Source of the DNA: Actinomycetes bacterium
GTDB lineage: Bacteria > Actinomycetota > Actinomycetes > Actinomycetales > Microbacteriaceae
Direction: 5' to 3'
Assembly: GCA_023450335.1 (NCBI GenBank)
Contig: JAEXHA010000152.1
Location: 1-64,000, forward strand
Length of the DNA: 64,000 nucleotides
Made by a program: the position numbers and the translations under genes. Position 1 is the first letter of the stretch. Every line of letters starts with the position of its first letter. The notes under the pieces are model-generated. The model was not told where the DNA came from. It worked only from the letters and a program-made list of their open reading frames with translations, and ran no database searches. Below, in pieces: positions 1 to 11,383 of this stretch.

Positions 1-238
<238 letters not shown>

Positions 239-344
239 TAACACACCTAGTTTGTAGGTGCTTGCGTCCACTGAGTGGTTCTCGATGTACGGTCGAGAAC
301 CGCATGACAATGACTTTGTTATGCACGATTGAAACATCAATAGT
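239..344 (+). other. 23S-5S internal transcribed spacer
   Basis: About 105 bases lie between the two mature rRNAs. They contain an inverted repeat, GGTTCTCGA (277-285) with TCGAGAACC (293-301), and no tRNA. The segment is expected to be removed during pre-rRNA processing. Confidence 0.6.
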
Positions 345-462
345 GTTTCGGCGGCCATAGCGAGAGGGAAACGCCCGGTTACATTCCGAACCCGGAAGCT
401 AAGCCTCTCAGCGCCGATGGTACTGCAGGGGGGACCCTGTGGGAGAGTAGGACACCGCCGGA
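345..462 (+). rRNA. rrf: 5S ribosomal RNA
   Basis: About 118 bases start at TTTCGGCGGCCATAGCG and end at GACACCGCCGGA. The terminal stem (GGCGG at the 5' side with CCGCC at the 3' side), the loop with CCGAACCCGGAAG and the 3' segment GGGAGAGTAGGACACCGCC are all diagnostic of actinobacterial 5S rRNA. It is the last gene of the rrn operon; the ends are estimated to within a few bases. Confidence 0.95.
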
Positions 463-473
463 CTTCTTTCGTG

Positions 474-503
474 AAATGGCCACCCATCGTTGGGTGGCCA
501 TTT
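474..503 (+). terminator. rrn operon terminator
   Basis: A perfect 13-bp inverted repeat, AAATGGCCACCCA / TGGGTGGCCATTT, with a TCGT loop starts 12 bases after the 5S end. The strong stem and T-ending 3' arm fit an intrinsic terminator. Confidence 0.9.
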
Positions 504-536
504 CTCGTTAACACGCCCTGTGAGAGGATCCAGCCG

Positions 537-2138
537 ATGAGTGATGACGACCGTTCCCGTTCCGAGGGTGCGCAGCGTCCCGCATCGCGGACCCCTGAAG
601 GGCGCCCGCAGCGTGATGGCGAGCGCGCCTCGCGACCGCAGCGCGACGGTGACCGCGCGCCGCGCAACTACCGTGAAGCCGGCCGCAATGCGAGCTCTGG
701 CGACGGGCCGCGCCGTGCCTTCGGTAAGCGCGACGATGATCGCAAGCCGCGCGGTTCGCGTGATGGTGAGCGTAAGCCGTACGCGAAGCGCGACGGCGAC
801 CGTAGGCCCTATGGTTCGCGCGATGGCGACCGTAAGCCGTATGCGCAGCGCGATGGCGAGCGGAAGCCGTATGGTTCGCGTGATGGTGACCGGAAGCCGT
901 ACGCGCAGCGCGATGGCGACCGGAAGCCCTATGGTTCGCGCGATGGCGACCGTAAGCCGTATGGTTCGCGTGACGGTGACCGCAAGCCGTACGCGCAGCG
1001 CGATGGTGACCGGAAGCCCTACGGATCCCGCGATGGTGAGCGGAAGCCGTACGGTTCGCGTGACGGTGACCGCAAGCCGTACGGTTCGCGTGATGGTGAC
1101 CGCAAGCCCTATGGTTCGCGTGATGGTGACCGCAAGCCGTACGCGAAGCGGGACGGCGGCGAGCGTCGCTCGTCCCGCCCTCCTCAGGACGCCGAGCGGC
1201 GGCAGCGGCCGGCCGGCCCTGCCATTCCGGACGATGTGACTCCGCGCGATCTGCACGGCGGCGCACGGAATGAGCTCAAGACGCTCTCCAAGGAGAACGC
1301 GGAGCAGGTCGCCCGCCACCTCGCGATGGTGGCCCGGCTCATCAACGACGATCCCGCACTTGCGCACGAGCACGCGTTGGCTGCGTCGCGCAGCGCCGGG
1401 CGCGTCGGCGTCGTCCGCGAGACCGTCGCCATCACCGCGTACGCGGTGGGCGACTACGCCTTGGCGCTGCGCGAAGCGCGCACCTACCGGCGCATCTCCG
1501 GCAGCGATGAGCAGATCGCCCTGATCGTGGACAGCGAGCGTGGTGTCGGCCGTGCCGACCGCGCGCTCGAGGTCGGCCGCGGCGTCGACCGCTCGACCCT
1601 GCCGACCGAAGTGCGTGTCGAACTCGCGATCGCGATGTCCGGCGCCCGGCTCGACTTGGGTGAGACCGACCGCGCCCTGCAGGAGCTCGACATCCCCGAG
1701 CACGATCCCGACCGCGCGTTCTCGTGGAGTCCTGGTCTGTTCGCCGCGCGCGCGGCCGTTCTCGAAGAGCTGGGACGCGAAGACGAGGCGCGTCACTGGC
1801 GCACGCGCGCCGAGGTCGCTGCGGCGGCCCTCGGAGATGTGGATGCCGATCGCGAGACCATCGAAGTCGACGAGATCGAAGAGCTCATCATCGACGACGA
1901 CGTCCACGACATCGACCAGACGCTCCGCGAGGACGAGGTCCCCGTCGAGGAGAGCAGCACAGGAGAAGCCGGCACGGGCGAGTCCGCCGACGTCATCGAC
2001 GATGCTGAAGACGCCCCGGCCGCGACCGCGGCCGCACCGGGCGCTGACGACGCTTCGATCTCGGTGGAGGACGAAGTCGCCGAGCTGCTCGGCGAGACCG
2101 GCGGCCCGGACGAAGGGGCGACGGGGGAGCGCGACTGA
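537..2138 (+). CDS. Decapeptide-repeat protein with helical C-terminal domain
   Basis: The protein has 533 residues. Residues 1-64 are basic and disordered. Residues 65-204 are fourteen near-identical ten-residue units (consensus RDGDRKPYGS or RDGDRKPYAQ). Residues about 225-450 form an Ala/Leu-rich helical region that looks TPR-like, and the tail is very acidic (EIDEIEELIIDDD). The start at 537 follows the rRNA terminator; an in-frame start further upstream would fall inside 5S rRNA. It sits where M. tuberculosis has the TPR-like Rv1691, directly before the HAD phosphatase, and overlaps it by one base. The Arg/Asp/Tyr-rich repeat suggests RNA or nucleoid association, which is inference. Related proteins are sometimes labelled primosomal without proof. 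Confidence 0.85.
   Translation: MSDDDRSRSEGAQRPASRTPEGRPQRDGERASRPQRDGDRAPRNYREAGRNASSGDGPRRAFGKRDDDRKPRGSRDGERKPYAKRDGDRRPYGSRDGDRKPYAQRDGERKPYGSRDGDRKPYAQRDGDRKPYGSRDGDRKPYGSRDGDRKPYAQRDGDRKPYGSRDGERKPYGSRDGDRKPYGSRDGDRKPYGSRDGDRKPYAKRDGGERRSSRPPQDAERRQRPAGPAIPDDVTPRDLHGGARNELKTLSKENAEQVARHLAMVARLINDDPALAHEHALAASRSAGRVGVVRETVAITAYAVGDYALALREARTYRRISGSDEQIALIVDSERGVGRADRALEVGRGVDRSTLPTEVRVELAIAMSGARLDLGETDRALQELDIPEHDPDRAFSWSPGLFAARAAVLEELGREDEARHWRTRAEVAAAALGDVDADRETIEVDEIEELIIDDDVHDIDQTLREDEVPVEESSTGEAGTGESADVIDDAEDAPAATAAAPGADDASISVEDEVAELLGETGGPDEGATGERD
729..1148 (+). repeat. 14 x 30-bp in-frame tandem repeat
   Basis: Fourteen 30-bp units encode RDGDRKPYGS-type decapeptides. Units differ mainly at synonymous positions and alternate GS, AQ and AK endings, so the array appears conserved at protein level and prone to unit gain or loss. 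Confidence 0.95.
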
Positions 2139-3169
2139 TGGCCCTGTTCGGGCGCACTCGGCCCACCCCGCTGGACGGCGTCGACGTCATCCTCGCCGAC
2201 CTCGACGGCGTGGTCTACGCCGGCCCCGGCGCGCTGCCGCACGCAGTCGAGAGCCTCAACCGGGCCGCCCAATCGGCGCGCCTGGCCTACATCACCAACA
2301 ACGCGTCGCGTCGTGACACCACCGTCGCCGAGCATCTGCGCGAACTGGGGCTCCGCACGGAGCCGAGCGACGTGGTCACGAGCCCGCAGGCGGCCATGAG
2401 ACTGCTGCGCGATCGTGTTCCCGCACCCGCCACGATCCTCATCGTGGGTGGTGACGGTCTCGTCTTCGAGGCCGAGCGCGCCGGATATCGGGTCACCCGC
2501 AGCGCCGACGACGACCCCGCAGCCGTGGTGCAGGGCTTCGCTCCCGAGATCGGATGGGAGCACTTGGCTGAAGCCGCCTACGCGCTGGCGACGCCCGAAG
2601 ACGAAGGCGGCATTCCCTGGATCGCCACCAACACGGATTGGACGATTCCGCAGGCCCGCGGACTGGCTCCGGGTAACGGCACGCTGGTCTCGGCGGTGCA
2701 CACGGCGGTCGGCCGGCTCGCAGTGGTCGCCGGGAAGCCTGAGCGCGCGATCTTCGACGAGGCCGTGGCACGGTTTGAGGCGCGGCATCCACTGTTCATC
2801 GGCGACCGCCTCGACACCGACATCGCCGGGGCGCAAGCCGCCGACATGGCGTCGGTGCTCGTACTGACGGGTGTGGACCGCCCCAAGCATGTGCTGGCGG
2901 CGCCGTCGACCTCGCGTCCGACGTTCATCGTCGGCGACCTGCGCGAGCTGCACGAGCCGTACCCCGAGACGATCGTCAAGGGCGACACCACCACCGTCGG
3001 TGGTGCCACCGTGCGCGTCGAGGGCGCTGACCTGCGCATCGTCGCCGAGGGGAGCCGTCCCATCGACCTTGTGCGCGCCGGTGCGGCCGCGATCTGGAAC
3101 TCCGGTCGCGCGATCTACGGCTTCCGCGTGCCCGAGCGGCTGTACGCCGACCCGTTCCACCGGCCCTGA
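2138..3169 (+). CDS. HAD-IIA family phosphatase (glycerol-3-phosphate phosphatase-like)
   Basis: The protein has 343 residues. HAD motif I DLDGV is at residues 21-25 with both aspartates. Motif II is within YITNNAS near residue 51, and motif IV is GDRLDTDIAGA near residue 223. The order matches the NagD/HAD-IIA subfamily with its substrate-capping domain. The syntenic M. tuberculosis gene Rv1692 is a D,L-glycerol-3-phosphate phosphatase of glycerophospholipid recycling, so that substrate is a reasonable inference. The start ATG overlaps the upstream stop (ATGA), implying coupled translation. A bidirectional hairpin terminator follows. Confidence 0.9.
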   Translation: MALFGRTRPTPLDGVDVILADLDGVVYAGPGALPHAVESLNRAAQSARLAYITNNASRRDTTVAEHLRELGLRTEPSDVVTSPQAAMRLLRDRVPAPATILIVGGDGLVFEAERAGYRVTRSADDDPAAVVQGFAPEIGWEHLAEAAYALATPEDEGGIPWIATNTDWTIPQARGLAPGNGTLVSAVHTAVGRLAVVAGKPERAIFDEAVARFEARHPLFIGDRLDTDIAGAQAADMASVLVLTGVDRPKHVLAAPSTSRPTFIVGDLRELHEPYPETIVKGDTTTVGGATVRVEGADLRIVAEGSRPIDLVRAGAAAIWNSGRAIYGFRVPERLYADPFHRP

Positions 3170-3178
3170 CAGCGTCGA

Positions 3179-3210
3179 GCGGCCACCACGACACATGCCG
3201 TGGTGGCCGC
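3179..3210. terminator. Bidirectional terminator between convergent genes
   Basis: A perfect 12-bp inverted repeat, GCGGCCACCACG / CGTGGTGGCCGC, with an 8-base loop lies between the convergent HAD phosphatase and the minus-strand peptidase gene. Confidence 0.85.
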
Positions 3211-3224
3211 TGCGGGGCGCGCGG

Positions 3225-4238
3225 TCAGTCGACCAGTGATCCCCATGTCTTCGCGCCGACGATGCCGTCCGCTGCGAGGCGCTTGGCCTTCTGATAGGCG
3301 ATGACGGCGGCCTTCGTCTTGGCGCCGAACGCACCGTCGACCACGAGCGAGTAGCCTTCGGCGCGCAGCTCGGTCTGCAGCGCCTTGACCGCGGCACCGG
3401 ACGCCCCGGACTTCAGCGTGGGCAAGACGGCCGGCCATGTCTTCGCCCCGGCGACGCCGTCGGCGGCCAGCTTGCGCGACTTCTGGAACTTCACCAGAGC
3501 CGACTTCGTCTTCGTGCCGAAAACCCCGTCGGCGACCAGGCCGTAGCCGCGCGCGGTGAGCGCGTACTGCAGCGTGCGCACCGCGGCCTTCTTGGCGCTG
3601 CCCTTCGCGATCGTCGGGAACGACGTCTCGGTCGCCTTCGGCGGCGTGGGCACCGACTGGCCGGTGAGCTTCTTGTAGTAGGTGCCGATCGCGCTCTTGG
3701 CGCCGACGTATTCGAAGTGCATCGTGTCGTGCTTGGTGTAGTGGCCGCCCCAGTAGAACCCGGCGTTCATCCACATCTTCACGACGGCCGGCGGGATCGT
3801 GCTGCGGAAGGTGTAGCTGTGCGGGTTCTGGTTCCAGTTGATGTCGACCGCACGGCCGTAGGCGTGGTTCGAGGGGGTCGTGGTGCCGCCGATGTAGCGG
3901 CAGTTGTAGCCGCCGGTGCTGGCCGCCTGCATCGTGTACCCCATCTTCTTGGTGCGGGTCAGCAGCTCACGCACCAGCGACGCCAGCTCGGTGCGCACCG
4001 TCACGCGCACACCACCGGCCGACACGGTCGTGGTGGCGACGTTGCAGCGCGGTCCGGGCTTGGTCACCTCGGCGGCGTCGTTGAATCCCACCGGGTGCGC
4101 GCGGTAGGTCATGACCGCCCGCGGGTAGTCGCTTTCCTCGTAGTTCGTGGCCGAGGCGGCCGTGGGCGCGAGCGTGAGTGCAAGGGTCAGAGCTGCGCCG
4201 ATGGCGACGAGTCTGCGTGCGGTGGTGCCGGTCTTCAT
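3225..4238 (-). CDS. Secreted M15-family peptidoglycan peptidase with two PG-binding domains
   Basis: The protein has 337 residues. An N-terminal signal peptide (residues 1-30, ending APTAASA) is followed by an M15/VanY-like zinc peptidase domain (about 60-190). Zinc and catalytic motifs are SNHAYGRAVDIN and DTMHFEY. Two C-terminal PG_binding_1 repeats follow (about 215-270 and 280-335), each with the DGVFGTKTKSA or DGAFGAKTKAA signature. It should cleave D-Ala-containing stem peptides outside the membrane. A GGAGGAA ribosome site precedes the ATG, and a -10-like TAGCCT (minus strand, 4268-4273) lies upstream. It is the only minus-strand gene in the housekeeping block. Confidence 0.9.
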   Translation of the reverse strand: MKTGTTARRLVAIGAALTLALTLAPTAASATNYEESDYPRAVMTYRAHPVGFNDAAEVTKPGPRCNVATTTVSAGGVRVTVRTELASLVRELLTRTKKMGYTMQAASTGGYNCRYIGGTTTPSNHAYGRAVDINWNQNPHSYTFRSTIPPAVVKMWMNAGFYWGGHYTKHDTMHFEYVGAKSAIGTYYKKLTGQSVPTPPKATETSFPTIAKGSAKKAAVRTLQYALTARGYGLVADGVFGTKTKSALVKFQKSRKLAADGVAGAKTWPAVLPTLKSGASGAAVKALQTELRAEGYSLVVDGAFGAKTKAAVIAYQKAKRLAADGIVGAKTWGSLVD

Positions 4239-4322
4239 GATTCCTCCGATCGGGGGGCGACGAGGTCAGGCTAGGGTCGGGCGCCATCGGCCGTGAATGG
4301 GCAGTTCTCCCCACGGCCCGCG

Positions 4323-4328
4323 TATCGT
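4323..4328 (+). promoter_or_regulatory. -10 element (leaderless type)
   Basis: TATCGT ends 7 bases before the ATG at 4336, predicting that transcription starts at or next to the start codon of the small ORF heading the tlyA-nadK-recN operon. Confidence 0.55.
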
Positions 4329-4335
4329 GGAGGCC

Positions 4336-4500
4336 ATGTCGATGGATGCCGGAAACTCCGACGAGCGCCGTGAAGATCTGCTGTCGGCGCTCGAGGTGAT
4401 CGAGGGTCAGCCGCTGGGTGAGCGCGCCGCCGCCTATGCTGCGCTGCACGACGAACTCGCCCGGCGCCTGGAGTCCGGGCCGCGCGACCTGCCCGCATGA
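4336..4500 (+). CDS. Small acidic conserved protein ahead of tlyA
   Basis: The protein has 54 residues and is largely helical (SALEVIEGQPLGERAAAYAA). It has the size and position of M. tuberculosis Rv1693, between the HAD phosphatase and tlyA, and overlaps tlyA by four bases (ATGA). No catalytic motif is visible and its function is unknown. The start at 4336 is supported by the TATCGT hexamer 7 bases upstream. The ATG at 4342 is an alternative, with GGAGG at 4329-4333 as its ribosome site. Confidence 0.75.
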   Translation: MSMDAGNSDERREDLLSALEVIEGQPLGERAAAYAALHDELARRLESGPRDLPA

Positions 4501-5309
4501 CGACCCGCCTCGATGCCGCCGTGGCCGCCCGTGGTCTCGCACGTTCTCGTACGCACGCTGCGCAGCTGATCGGGGCGGGGCTGGTCAGCGTCGACGGCGC
4601 CCCCGTGGTCAAACCTTCGGCACGCGTGGCCGACGACGCGGTCATCACCGTCGCGGGCACCGACCACTACGTGAGCCGAGCCGCGCACAAGCTCATCGCC
4701 GGGCTCGAGACGTTCGCGATCGAGGCCGCGGGGCGGACCGCACTCGACATGGGTGCGTCGACCGGGGGCTTCACCCAGGTGCTGCGCGAGCGCGGCGCCG
4801 ACCCGGTGCTCGCCGTCGACGTCGGCCACGGCCAGCTCGACCCGTCGATCGCCGCCGACGCGGGCGTCATCGCGGTCGAGGGCTACAACGTGCGATACAT
4901 GACGCCCGAGAGCCTCGCCGAGGCCACCGGCATCCACACCCCACCGGCGCTTCTCACCGGTGACCTGTCCTTCATCTCGCTCACGCATGTGCTGCCGGCC
5001 GTCGCTGCGGTGGCCGCGGAGCACGCCGACATCGTGCTGCTGATCAAGCCGCAGTTCGAAGTCGGTCGCACCGGTGTGCGCGAAGGGCTCGTCACCGACC
5101 CGGTGCGCCGGGCCGACGCGGTCGCCGGCGTGCTGTGGGCGGCGTGGGATGCCGGGCTGGGCACGTTCGGACTCATCGACTCGCCGATCGTCGGCACGCA
5201 CGGCAACGCGGAGTACCTGGCGTGGCTGCGTCCACAGCCGGAGGGCGAAGCGGCCGGCAATCCGACAGAATGGATGGGCACGGTGAACCGACTGGCGGGA
5301 GCTCCATGA
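4497..5309 (+). CDS. tlyA: TlyA-type 16S/23S rRNA (cytidine-2'-O)-methyltransferase
   Basis: The protein has 270 residues. An S4 RNA-binding domain (residues about 3-62) precedes an FtsJ-like SAM methyltransferase domain. The SAM loop is ALDMGASTGGFT (81-92). The K-D-K-type tetrad is visible in SRAAHKL, GDLSFIS and LLIKPQFE. In mycobacteria TlyA 2'-O-methylates C1409 of 16S and C1920 of 23S rRNA and confers capreomycin sensitivity. It is translationally coupled to both neighbours by ATGA overlaps, in the conserved actinobacterial order tlyA-nadK-recN. Confidence 0.95.
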   Translation: MTTRLDAAVAARGLARSRTHAAQLIGAGLVSVDGAPVVKPSARVADDAVITVAGTDHYVSRAAHKLIAGLETFAIEAAGRTALDMGASTGGFTQVLRERGADPVLAVDVGHGQLDPSIAADAGVIAVEGYNVRYMTPESLAEATGIHTPPALLTGDLSFISLTHVLPAVAAVAAEHADIVLLIKPQFEVGRTGVREGLVTDPVRRADAVAGVLWAAWDAGLGTFGLIDSPIVGTHGNAEYLAWLRPQPEGEAAGNPTEWMGTVNRLAGAP

Positions 5310-6265
5310 CCAGTGCCCCACGCAACATCCTCGTGGTCGCGCACGCGCACCGCGACGACACCGTCGCCGCGGCGCGACGGGTCATCGCAGCCCTGCACGC
5401 CGCCGACGCCTGCCCCGTCGTTCCGGGCGACGACCCGGCGCTGCTCGAGGCGCTCCGCGGTCTCGAGGTGCGTCTGCTCGGCTCCGACGTCGCCGTCGCC
5501 GACATCGAAGCGGCGATCGTCCTGGGCGGCGACGGCACCATCCTGCGCGCGGCCGAGCTCGTGCGCGAGGGCACCGCGCCGGTGCTGGGTGTGAACATGG
5601 GCCACGTCGGTTTCTTGGCCGAGATCGAGCGCGACGACATGGACGAAGCCGTCCGCCGTGTCATCGCGCACGACTACGAGGTCGAAGAGCGCCTCGCGCT
5701 GCAGGTGCGGGTGAAGGACTCCGACGATGCGGTGGTCTACGAGACGTGGGCACTCAACGAGGCCACCGTCGAGAAGGCGAGCCGTGAGCGCATGCTCGAG
5801 CTGGTCATCGAGATCGACGGCCGGCCGCTGTCGACCTTCGGCGCCGACGGCGTCGTCGTGTCCACGCCCACGGGATCGACCGCCTACAACTTCTCCGCCG
5901 GCGGCCCGGTCATCTGGCCGACCGTGCAGGCGCTGTCGGTCGTGCCACTGTCCGCCCACGCCCTGTTCGCTAGGCCCCTGGTCGTCGGACCCGAGCACGC
6001 GGTGGCGATCGAACTGCTCGAACGCAACCTGAGCGCCGGTGTGCTGTGGTGTGACGGGCGACGTTCGCACGACCTGCCGCCGGGCGCGCGGGTCGTCGTG
6101 CGCCGGTCGGAGCGGCCGGTGCGTCTGGCGAGGCTGCACCCTGCCGCCTTCACCGACCGCCTCGTGGGCAAGTTCCAGCTGCCGGTCGAAGGCTGGCGCG
6201 GTCCGGGGGCGAAGACCACGACGCTGCCGACGGTTCCCGCCTCGCACCACGGGGGTGCGCCGTGA
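5306..6265 (+). CDS. nadK: NAD kinase
   Basis: The protein has 319 residues. The GGDGT motif is at 74-78, the NE motif lies within ALNEATVEKAS, and the glycine-rich TPTGSTAYNFSAGGP segment is typical of the ATP-NAD kinase fold. It phosphorylates NAD to NADP in the cytoplasm. The start at 5306 forms an ATGA overlap with tlyA and has GCGGGAG just upstream; an in-frame extension to 5135 would lie wholly inside tlyA and was not used. recN overlaps its 3' end. Confidence 0.95.
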   Translation: MTSAPRNILVVAHAHRDDTVAAARRVIAALHAADACPVVPGDDPALLEALRGLEVRLLGSDVAVADIEAAIVLGGDGTILRAAELVREGTAPVLGVNMGHVGFLAEIERDDMDEAVRRVIAHDYEVEERLALQVRVKDSDDAVVYETWALNEATVEKASRERMLELVIEIDGRPLSTFGADGVVVSTPTGSTAYNFSAGGPVIWPTVQALSVVPLSAHALFARPLVVGPEHAVAIELLERNLSAGVLWCDGRRSHDLPPGARVVVRRSERPVRLARLHPAAFTDRLVGKFQLPVEGWRGPGAKTTTLPTVPASHHGGAP

Positions 6266-7965
6266 TCGAGCAGATCCACCTGCGAGACCTGGGTGTCATC
6301 GCCGAGGCGACTCTGCCGATCGGGCCGGGCTTCACCGCGATCACGGGCGAGACCGGCGCGGGCAAGACCATGGTCGTCACCGGGCTCGGGCTGTTGCTGG
6401 GCCAGCGCGCCGACTCGGGCGCCGTGCGGTCGGGCGCGGCACAAGCCGCGGTCGACGGTGTGTGGCTCGTGCCCGAGCAGGGCGCGGTGGCCGAACGCGT
6501 GCACGATGCCGGCGGAGAGGTCGAGCCGGTCGGCGACGGCCGCGCCGAGCTCTACCTCGGCCGTGTGCTGTCGGGTGAAGGGCGCAGCCGCGCCACGGTG
6601 GGCGGGCGCACGGCCCCGGCCGGCGTGCTGGCCGACCTCGCCGATCAGCTCGTCGTCGTGCACGGCCAGTCCGACCAGCTGCGCCTGCGCTCAGCGGCCG
6701 CGCAGCGCGACGCTCTCGACCGGTTCGGCGGCGAGGCCATCGCCGACGCTCTGGGCCGCTACCGTGACGCGCACGAGCACCACCGGGCTGTCGCCGAGCA
6801 GCTGCGGGTGCTCACCACCGAGCGCGACGCGCGTGCCCGCGAGGCCGAAGAGTTGCGCGCCGCGCTGACAGAGATCGAGCAGCTCGATCCGCAGCCGGGC
6901 GAAGACCTCGAGCTGTCGCAGCGTGCCGAGCGGCTCGCCAATGCCGAACAACTGCGGCAGGCTGCCGCGCTGGCCCACGAGGCGCTGTCGAGCGACGACG
7001 ACCAGCCGGACGTGCAGGGGCTGCTGGGTGAGGCGCGCCGGGCGCTCGAGCGTGCCGCGCACAGCGACGACGCCCTCGCCGGGTTCGCGTCGACGCTCGA
7101 AGAGATCGGCTACCGCATCGCCGACGCCGCCGGAGATCTCAGCGGCTACCTGGCCGACCTCGACGAGTCGGGTCCGCACGAACTGGCGGCTGTCGAAGAG
7201 CGCCGTGCGGCGCTGGGCGGCATCATCCGCGCCCACGGCACCCTCGCCGCCGCGATCGAACTGCGCGAGATCGGCGCCGCGCGGCTGGCCGAGCTCGATG
7301 ATGACTCCGACCGCATCGACAGACTCACCGGCGAGGCCGAGGCCGCGGCATCCATTCTCGACGAGGCGGCCGCCGCGCTCACCGCCGCTCGCACGGCCGC
7401 CGCTGAACGCCTCGGCGCCCAGGTGACCGACGAGCTGCGGCACCTGGCGCTTCCCGACGCCCGCGTCGACGTGCGCGTCGCCGGCGGAACCGAGAGCGCC
7501 GCGGGCCGTGACGAGGTCACGATTCTGCTCGCGCCGCACCCCGGCGCCGACCCGCGCCCGGTCGCCCGCGGCGCGTCGGGCGGCGAGCTCAGCCGCGTCA
7601 TGCTGGCGATCGAAGTCGTCATCGCACAGACCGACCCCGTGCCGACGTTCGTGTTCGACGAGGTGGATGCCGGTATCGGCGGAGCCGCGGCGATCGAGGT
7701 CGGTCGGCGCCTGGCCCAGCTGGCCCAGAGCAGCCAGGTGATCGCCGTCACCCACCTCGCGCAGGTCGCCGCATTCGCGACCAACCACCTGAGCGTCGTC
7801 AAGTCCGGCGACGGCTCGGTCACCGCCTCGAGCGTCCGCGTGCTCGAGGGCACCGAACGCGAAGCCGAGATGGCGCGGCTGCTGTCGGGCCTGAGTGACT
7901 CCGACACCGCTCTCGAACATGCTCGGGAACTGCTCAGCCTCGGCGCACCACGACTGATAGGATGA
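6262..7965 (+). CDS. recN: DNA repair protein RecN
   Basis: The protein has 567 residues, the usual RecN length. Walker A GETGAGKT is at 29-36. A long central coiled coil follows, then the ABC signature SGGELSR and Walker B ending in FDEVDAGIGG. RecN is an SMC-like ATPase acting early at double-strand breaks. It starts at GTG in a GTGA overlap with nadK, completing the tlyA-nadK-recN coupled operon. The leaderless-looking promoter of pyrG lies in its last codons. Confidence 0.95.
   Translation: MIEQIHLRDLGVIAEATLPIGPGFTAITGETGAGKTMVVTGLGLLLGQRADSGAVRSGAAQAAVDGVWLVPEQGAVAERVHDAGGEVEPVGDGRAELYLGRVLSGEGRSRATVGGRTAPAGVLADLADQLVVVHGQSDQLRLRSAAAQRDALDRFGGEAIADALGRYRDAHEHHRAVAEQLRVLTTERDARAREAEELRAALTEIEQLDPQPGEDLELSQRAERLANAEQLRQAAALAHEALSSDDDQPDVQGLLGEARRALERAAHSDDALAGFASTLEEIGYRIADAAGDLSGYLADLDESGPHELAAVEERRAALGGIIRAHGTLAAAIELREIGAARLAELDDDSDRIDRLTGEAEAAASILDEAAAALTAARTAAAERLGAQVTDELRHLALPDARVDVRVAGGTESAAGRDEVTILLAPHPGADPRPVARGASGGELSRVMLAIEVVIAQTDPVPTFVFDEVDAGIGGAAAIEVGRRLAQLAQSSQVIAVTHLAQVAAFATNHLSVVKSGDGSVTASSVRVLEGTEREAEMARLLSGLSDSDTALEHARELLSLGAPRLIG
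7958..7963 (+). promoter_or_regulatory. -10 element for pyrG
   Basis: TAGGAT lies inside the end of recN, 8 bases before the pyrG GTG. This predicts a leaderless or near-leaderless pyrG transcript independent of the upstream operon. Confidence 0.45.
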
Positions 7966-10308
<2,343 letters not shown>

Positions 10309-10312
<4 letters not shown>

Positions 10313-11232
10313 ACCTCGAGCGCGCGATCGATGCCTACCTCAGGCATGTCTCGGTCGAGCGCGGCCTCTCGGAGCACACGGTCGCCGCCTATCGTCGCGA
10401 CCTCGCAGGCTACGCGCACTGGCTCGCCGCGCGCGATGTGAGCGACACGGATGCCGTGACACCGGCACTGGTCGCGGACTTCATCGCCGAGCGCTCCGGC
10501 GCCGTGCCGCCGCCGGCTGCGACGTCGCTTGCGCGTCTGCAGTCGTCGGTGCGCGGGCTGCACCGCTTCCTGGTGCGCGAGCAGCACGCCACCGACGACC
10601 CCACCGGCCGCCTGCGCCCACCCAAGACGCCGCAGCGACTGCCGAAGGCGCTCACCATCGATCAGGTGATGGCGCTGCTCGACGCTGCCGGCCCCGAACC
10701 CGGCGATGCCGTCGACACCGACCCGCTGCGGCTGCGTGACCGCGCCCTGCTCGAGCTGCTGTATGCGACCGGGGCCCGGGTGTCGGAGATCGTGCAGCTC
10801 GATGTCGACGACCTCGCGCGCGGCGACGTCGTGCGGGTACGCGGCAAGGGCGCGAAGGAGCGGATCATCCCCGTCGGCTCGTACGCGCGTGCCGCCGTCG
10901 AGGCCTACCTTGCACGAGTGCGGCCTGAGCTGGCACGGCGCGGCACAGTCACCCCTCGGCTGTTCCTCGGCGCCCGCGGTGCGCCGCTGTCGCGGCAGAG
11001 CGCGTGGCTGATCATCCAGCAGGCCGCCGAGCGCGCAAAGCTGACCGCCCACGTGTCACCGCACACCCTGCGCCACTCGTTCGCGACGCATCTGCTCACC
11101 GGCGGTGCCGACGTGCGCGTCGTGCAAGAACTGCTCGGTCACGCGTCGGTGGCCACCACGCAGATCTACACCCACGTCACCGTCGACGCGCTGCGCGACG
11201 TCTACGTGACCTCGCACCCGCGAGCCCGGTGA
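10309..11232 (+). CDS. xerD: Tyrosine recombinase XerD
   Basis: The protein has 307 residues. An N-terminal SAM-like core-binding domain (about 1-95) precedes the catalytic domain. Active-site residues are visible as R157 (ATGARVSE), K180 (RVRGKGAKE), H252 and R255 ([10 protein letters not shown]), H278 ([10 protein letters not shown]) and Y287 (QIYTHV). XerC/XerD resolve chromosome dimers at dif at the FtsK-bearing septum. Length, completeness and housekeeping synteny argue for a host Xer rather than a phage integrase. Confidence 0.95.
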
Positions 11233-11383
11233 CGCTGCGCCGCGACCGCGCACCGTGACGCCCCGCCGCGACCGGGTGCGGCACCGCAGCGGCCGGGTTG
11301 AAGCACGGCGGCATCCCGAATCCACAGACACCGTTGCGCCGCCCACGGTCTCGACCGCGGCGTGACTAGAATCAGAAGGCGAA
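11233..11383. other. Intergenic region upstream of parA
   Basis: These 151 bases carry no gene. They hold one intergenic copy of CGGCATCC near 11308 and a -10-like TAGAAT at 11367-11372 that should drive the parA-scpAB unit. Confidence 0.5.
11367..11372 (+). promoter_or_regulatory. -10 element upstream of parA
   Basis: TAGAAT differs from the TATAAT consensus at one base. A start near 11379 would leave about 4 bases before the ATG at 11384, or a 25-base leader with AGGAG before the alternative GTG at 11405. Confidence 0.5.

Noticed and set aside
408..1907. Long antisense open frame over the decapeptide-repeat gene
   Set aside because: It reads the complement of the 30-bp repeat and gives a low-complexity TRTI/RLAV pattern. 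Such frames arise automatically from high GC and a repeat in the real gene.
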